NCBI GenBank assembly: GCA_900555635.1
Contig: USLU01000138.1
Span: forward strand, 1 to 7,856
Direction: 5' to 3'
Length of the DNA stretch: 7,856 nt
Source of the DNA: an uncultured Bacteroides sp.
GTDB lineage: Bacteria; Bacteroidota; Bacteroidia; Bacteroidales; Bacteroidaceae
Shown piece by piece: positions 5,624 to 7,856 of this stretch (position 1 is its first letter; each line of letters starts with the position of its first letter). The notes under the pieces are model-generated. The model was not told the DNA's origin. It worked only from the letters and a program-made list of their open reading frames with translations, and did not search any database. The position numbers and the translations under genes were made by a program.

Positions 5624-6682
5624 ATGGATAAGATCAGAACCGGATTAGCAGCTTATGGAATGTCAGGGCAAGTATTTCATACCCCTTTTATTTCAACCAA
5701 CCCTCATTTTGTATTGAGCGTAGTCACCGAACGCACGAAAGACTTATCCCGGCAGAGATACCCTGATGTCGGCATTGTCCGTAGTTATGAAGAACTTATA
5801 GACAGAGAAGAACTCGATCTGATAATAGTCAACACTCCCGATAATACTCATTATGAATATACCCGTCGTGCCCTTGAAGCAGGCAAGCATGTGATAGTAG
5901 AGAAGCCCTTCACCACTACAGTAAAAGAAGCTGAAGAACTTGTTGCTTTGGCATCAGAAAAAGGACTCACACTGAGTGTCTATCAAAACCGCAGATGGGA
6001 CAATGATTTTCTTACCGTAAAAGAAATATTGTCCAAAGGTTTATTGGGACGCCTTGTCGAATTCGAATCCACCTTTCCCCGTTACCGTAATTTCATTAGA
6101 CCGAATACCTGGAAAGAAACGGGAGATAGCGGAGGGGGACTGACCTATAACTTGGGCTCACATATTATAGACCAGGCTGTGCAGCTATTCGGTATGCCCG
6201 AAGCTGTATTTGCCGATATTGCAACCATGCGCGATGGTGGCAAGGTAGACGATTATTTCATAATCCACCTTCTGCGTCCTGCCAAAGCTCCTGATGTGCG
6301 AATTACCTTGAAATCCAGTTATCTGATGTGCGAAAAAGAGCCGCGTTTTGTGCTGCATGGCACGGAAGGCTCTTATGTGAAGTATGGCCTTGACCCTCAG
6401 GAAGCTGATCTGACGAAAGGATTGTTGCCCGATATTCCTCATTGGGGCGAAGAAGACGAGTCTTTATGGGGCATACTCCATACTGAAAAAGAAGGGCGGG
6501 CAGTTAGGGAAACTTATCCAAGTCTTTCCGGGGATTACAATGCTTTTTATGAGAATGTTTATCAGCACATCAGCAAGGGAGAACCTTTGCAAAGTGATGC
6601 TCGTGGGGTTGTCGATGTGATCCGTTTGATAGAGGCGGCAAAAGAGAGTAGCCGGACACGTAGTGTTGTATCCCTTCTATGA
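5624..6682 (+). CDS. Gfo/Idh/MocA-family NAD(P)-dependent oxidoreductase
   Basis: The 352-residue length is normal for the family. The N-terminal Rossmann domain (about 1-120) opens with GLAAYGMSGQVFHTPFI, which binds the dinucleotide, and carries VNTPDNTHYEYTRRALEAGKHV and the hallmark EKPF (93-96, with catalytic K94). The C-terminal alpha/beta domain (about 125-345) contains GGGLTYNLGSHIIDQAVQLFG (from about 170), where H180 and D183 are the usual active-site positions. The YGMSGQVFHTPFI start resembles the B. subtilis YvaA/IolW and E. coli YdgJ branch, linked to scyllo-inositol or related cyclitol and sugar oxidation. Substrate specificity is not certain. No signal peptide is seen, so it is cytoplasmic. 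It has its own promoter (5575-5604) and its last six bases overlap the end of the convergent minus-strand gene. Confidence 0.93.
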   Translation: MDKIRTGLAAYGMSGQVFHTPFISTNPHFVLSVVTERTKDLSRQRYPDVGIVRSYEELIDREELDLIIVNTPDNTHYEYTRRALEAGKHVIVEKPFTTTVKEAEELVALASEKGLTLSVYQNRRWDNDFLTVKEILSKGLLGRLVEFESTFPRYRNFIRPNTWKETGDSGGGLTYNLGSHIIDQAVQLFGMPEAVFADIATMRDGGKVDDYFIIHLLRPAKAPDVRITLKSSYLMCEKEPRFVLHGTEGSYVKYGLDPQEADLTKGLLPDIPHWGEEDESLWGILHTEKEGRAVRETYPSLSGDYNAFYENVYQHISKGEPLQSDARGVVDVIRLIEAAKESSRTRSVVSLL

Positions 6683-7543
6683 TTCAAAAGAAGGTTCCCC
6701 GAACTTTACATAATTAAGCCGTGTGTATTTCTTGTTCCCTACCGAATAGGTACGTGCAATGCGTGCCGAGGCTATATATACCGTCTCGCCCACTTCATAA
6801 GCATGTTCAACACTTGGTAGCTGGCAGGACTTCCGGCTTGAGGTGCGGGCATTGACACGTAAAGTCGCCAAATTTCCCGAAGCATCTTTCAATGTCAATA
6901 TCTGACGGACATAGAAATAGGGAGTTATTCCTCTCAGCTGAGTTTTATAGGGATCGTCTTCTATACGCACATTCTGCACAGTCAATGTCAGGTTCTCCAC
7001 TTTATCACCTTCTTTGCCAAGAAACCGATTGACTATACGCTGGGACGTTTGGTGCTTTTGGAAATCAAGATATGCGGAATGATAGATTCGGGCGATTTCA
7101 ACAAAACGTTGTTGCTTGGGAATCCTGGGGGTGAACTTGAAAGCAATCCACGTCAGATATGCCGGATCGATCATCATGACTTCGTGCAGGAAATGTCCAC
7201 GGTATTTCCCGATGGATACGATATCGTCTCCTTTGCTTTGCATACGTTTGGCATTGTAATCTACCAGTAGCAGGCAACGGGAAGAGTAATAACATAGCGT
7301 GCTTGCCATCCGTAGTGCTTCATGGATATCTTCCGATAATGTACGGATATAGAAGATGGATTGGCGCTCGGGCAAAGGCGAGTATATCCATAGGGTATAT
7401 TGCGGATAATCGGGGCGAGGCAGTACAACGAAGTAAGCACCAACTTCTTTGAAGGAGGATCTTCCTTGATTGTATATGTTTAGTTTACTATACAACGACT
7501 CTTGCTCTGCCTGTGATATACCCGGTATTAAAGGATTCGCCAT
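6677..7543 (-). CDS. Uncharacterised protein with ExoX-like C-terminal motif and possible OB-fold
   Basis: I do not recognise this 288-residue protein as a named gene. Residues 108-137 read IVSIGKYRGHFLHEV and continue to DPAYLTWIAFKF. This fits the small domain that often ends exonuclease X-like proteins (G-K-Y-x-G, then E-V, D-P-x-Y-L-x-W). No exonuclease catalytic domain is present. Residues about 180-281 form a beta-rich region (LTLTVQNVRIEDD, YFYVRQILTLKD, VGETVYIASARIARTY, YTRLNYVKF) that looks like an OB-type nucleic-acid-binding fold. No signal peptide or membrane segment is visible. I chose ATG 7543 because a -7 promoter box at 7564-7571 lies between it and the longer in-frame ATG at 7594. 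A cytoplasmic DNA- or RNA-related role is inferred only. It converges on the oxidoreductase with a 6-bp overlap. Confidence 0.8.
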   Translation of the reverse strand: MANPLIPGISQAEQESLYSKLNIYNQGRSSFKEVGAYFVVLPRPDYPQYTLWIYSPLPERQSIFYIRTLSEDIHEALRMASTLCYYSSRCLLLVDYNAKRMQSKGDDIVSIGKYRGHFLHEVMMIDPAYLTWIAFKFTPRIPKQQRFVEIARIYHSAYLDFQKHQTSQRIVNRFLGKEGDKVENLTLTVQNVRIEDDPYKTQLRGITPYFYVRQILTLKDASGNLATLRVNARTSSRKSCQLPSVEHAYEVGETVYIASARIARTYSVGNKKYTRLNYVKFGEPSFES

Positions 7544-7563
7544 ACGATGAATTTTCTTTATTC

Positions 7564-7594
7564 CAAATATAAGAAAAAGGAAGCAGATATCCAA
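7564..7594 (-). promoter_or_regulatory. Promoter of the minus-strand ExoX-motif gene
   Basis: On the minus strand TATATTTG (7571 down to 7564) is a full TAnnTTTG match, with TTG (7594-7592) 20 bp upstream. The start of transcription would be near 7557, about 14 nt before ATG 7543. It shows that this gene can be expressed separately from the minus-strand gene ending at 7656, and argues against a start at 7594. Confidence 0.6.
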
Positions 7595-7655
7595 GAGCAG
7601 TGTGCCCTTTCTTTTGCGAGAGACGAAAGAAAAAACTATTTTAGATTTTCAATGG

Positions 7656-7856
7656 TTAGATACAACCGTTTATTTCCTTTTCACACCACTCTTGCAAGAT
7701 GGCGGAGAAGTCTGCTATCATCAGTTCGAAATTGTAATCGATTTTTTTGCATAGACGCTTTGCACACTGACGGACTGCATGGATGAAGTATTCACTCAAT
7801 ACTTGTTTTTGCCTATGTGGAGGCAATTCGCTGAATTCTTTCTCAAACACAATCCG
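7656..7856 (-). CDS. Hypothetical protein, C-terminal part only
   Basis: A minus-strand frame is open from the right edge to a stop at 7656-7658, giving 66 visible residues (RIVFEKEFSELPPHRQKQVLSEYF and onward, ending EKEINGCI). The codon at 7850-7848 is GTG, but nothing marks it as a start and the frame continues through it. The gene therefore most likely begins outside the window. The visible part appears mostly alpha-helical and charged, with several cysteines (RQCAKRLCKK, EWCEKE), and has no membrane segment. I do not recognise a family. It is separated by 112 bp from the next minus-strand gene, which has its own promoter. The frame is plausible, but short and partial. Confidence 0.5.
   Translation of the reverse strand, partial: RIVFEKEFSELPPHRQKQVLSEYFIHAVRQCAKRLCKKIDYNFELMIADFSAILQEWCEKEINGCI

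Noticed and set aside
6691..6707. Hairpin AAGGTTC-CCC-GAACTTT just after the oxidoreductase stop
   Set aside because: The stem is 7 bp with one G-T pair and there is no T-run beyond the stem, and it lies within the coding end of the opposite gene. It is at best a weak terminator.
7608..7632. TTTCTTT / AAAGAAA hairpin between the two minus-strand genes
   Set aside because: On the minus strand it is followed by GGGC rather than T residues, so it does not look like a terminator for the gene ending at 7656.

Overview
The window looks like chromosomal DNA of a Bacteroides-type gut bacterium (phylum Bacteroidota). The protein sequences have that character: an S2 with a long Ala/Lys/Glu tail, a 330-residue EF-Ts and a Rex with an unusual recognition helix. 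Several genes are preceded by the Bacteroidota -7 promoter motif TAnnTTTG, with a TTG element about 19-20 bp upstream, and most genes lack a strong Shine-Dalgarno. I see no transposase, phage gene, tRNA, rRNA or CRISPR array. Species cannot be fixed from this sequence alone.

Layout. Positions 1-1838 hold the end of a translation operon: the 3' part of rpsB (ribosomal protein S2) and all of tsf (EF-Ts). They are separated by a long hairpin built of 7-bp repeats, and tsf is closed by a strong intrinsic terminator. A four-unit array of 22-bp repeats follows (1859-1946). Then comes a convergent minus-strand SUI1/YciH-like gene (1954-2301). Its promoter is back-to-back with that of rex (2457-3113), a redox-sensing repressor whose stop codon overlaps by one base the start of a fumarylacetoacetate-hydrolase-family gene (3113-3730). 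ispF of the MEP isoprenoid pathway (3814-4293) and a secreted calcineurin-like phosphoesterase (4324-5340) follow as a likely pair. The 283-bp gap at 5341-5623 holds a second, three-unit array of 22-bp palindromes and a good promoter for a Gfo/Idh/MocA oxidoreductase (5624-6682). That gene overlaps the end of a minus-strand gene (6677-7543) that appears to combine an ExoX-like C-terminal domain with a possible OB-fold. The window ends inside another minus-strand gene (7656 to the edge) that I do not recognise.

How it fits together. rpsB, tsf and the SUI1 protein all concern translation. rex and its overlapping partner link redox sensing to an enzyme of acylpyruvate or oxaloacetate chemistry. 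The other genes are ordinary metabolic or envelope functions. The most unusual structures lie between genes. Two arrays of different sequence share an exact 22-bp period and a palindromic core of about 17 bp. There is also the heptad-repeat hairpin between rpsB and tsf. No clear multi-gene defence, secretion or mobile system is visible.
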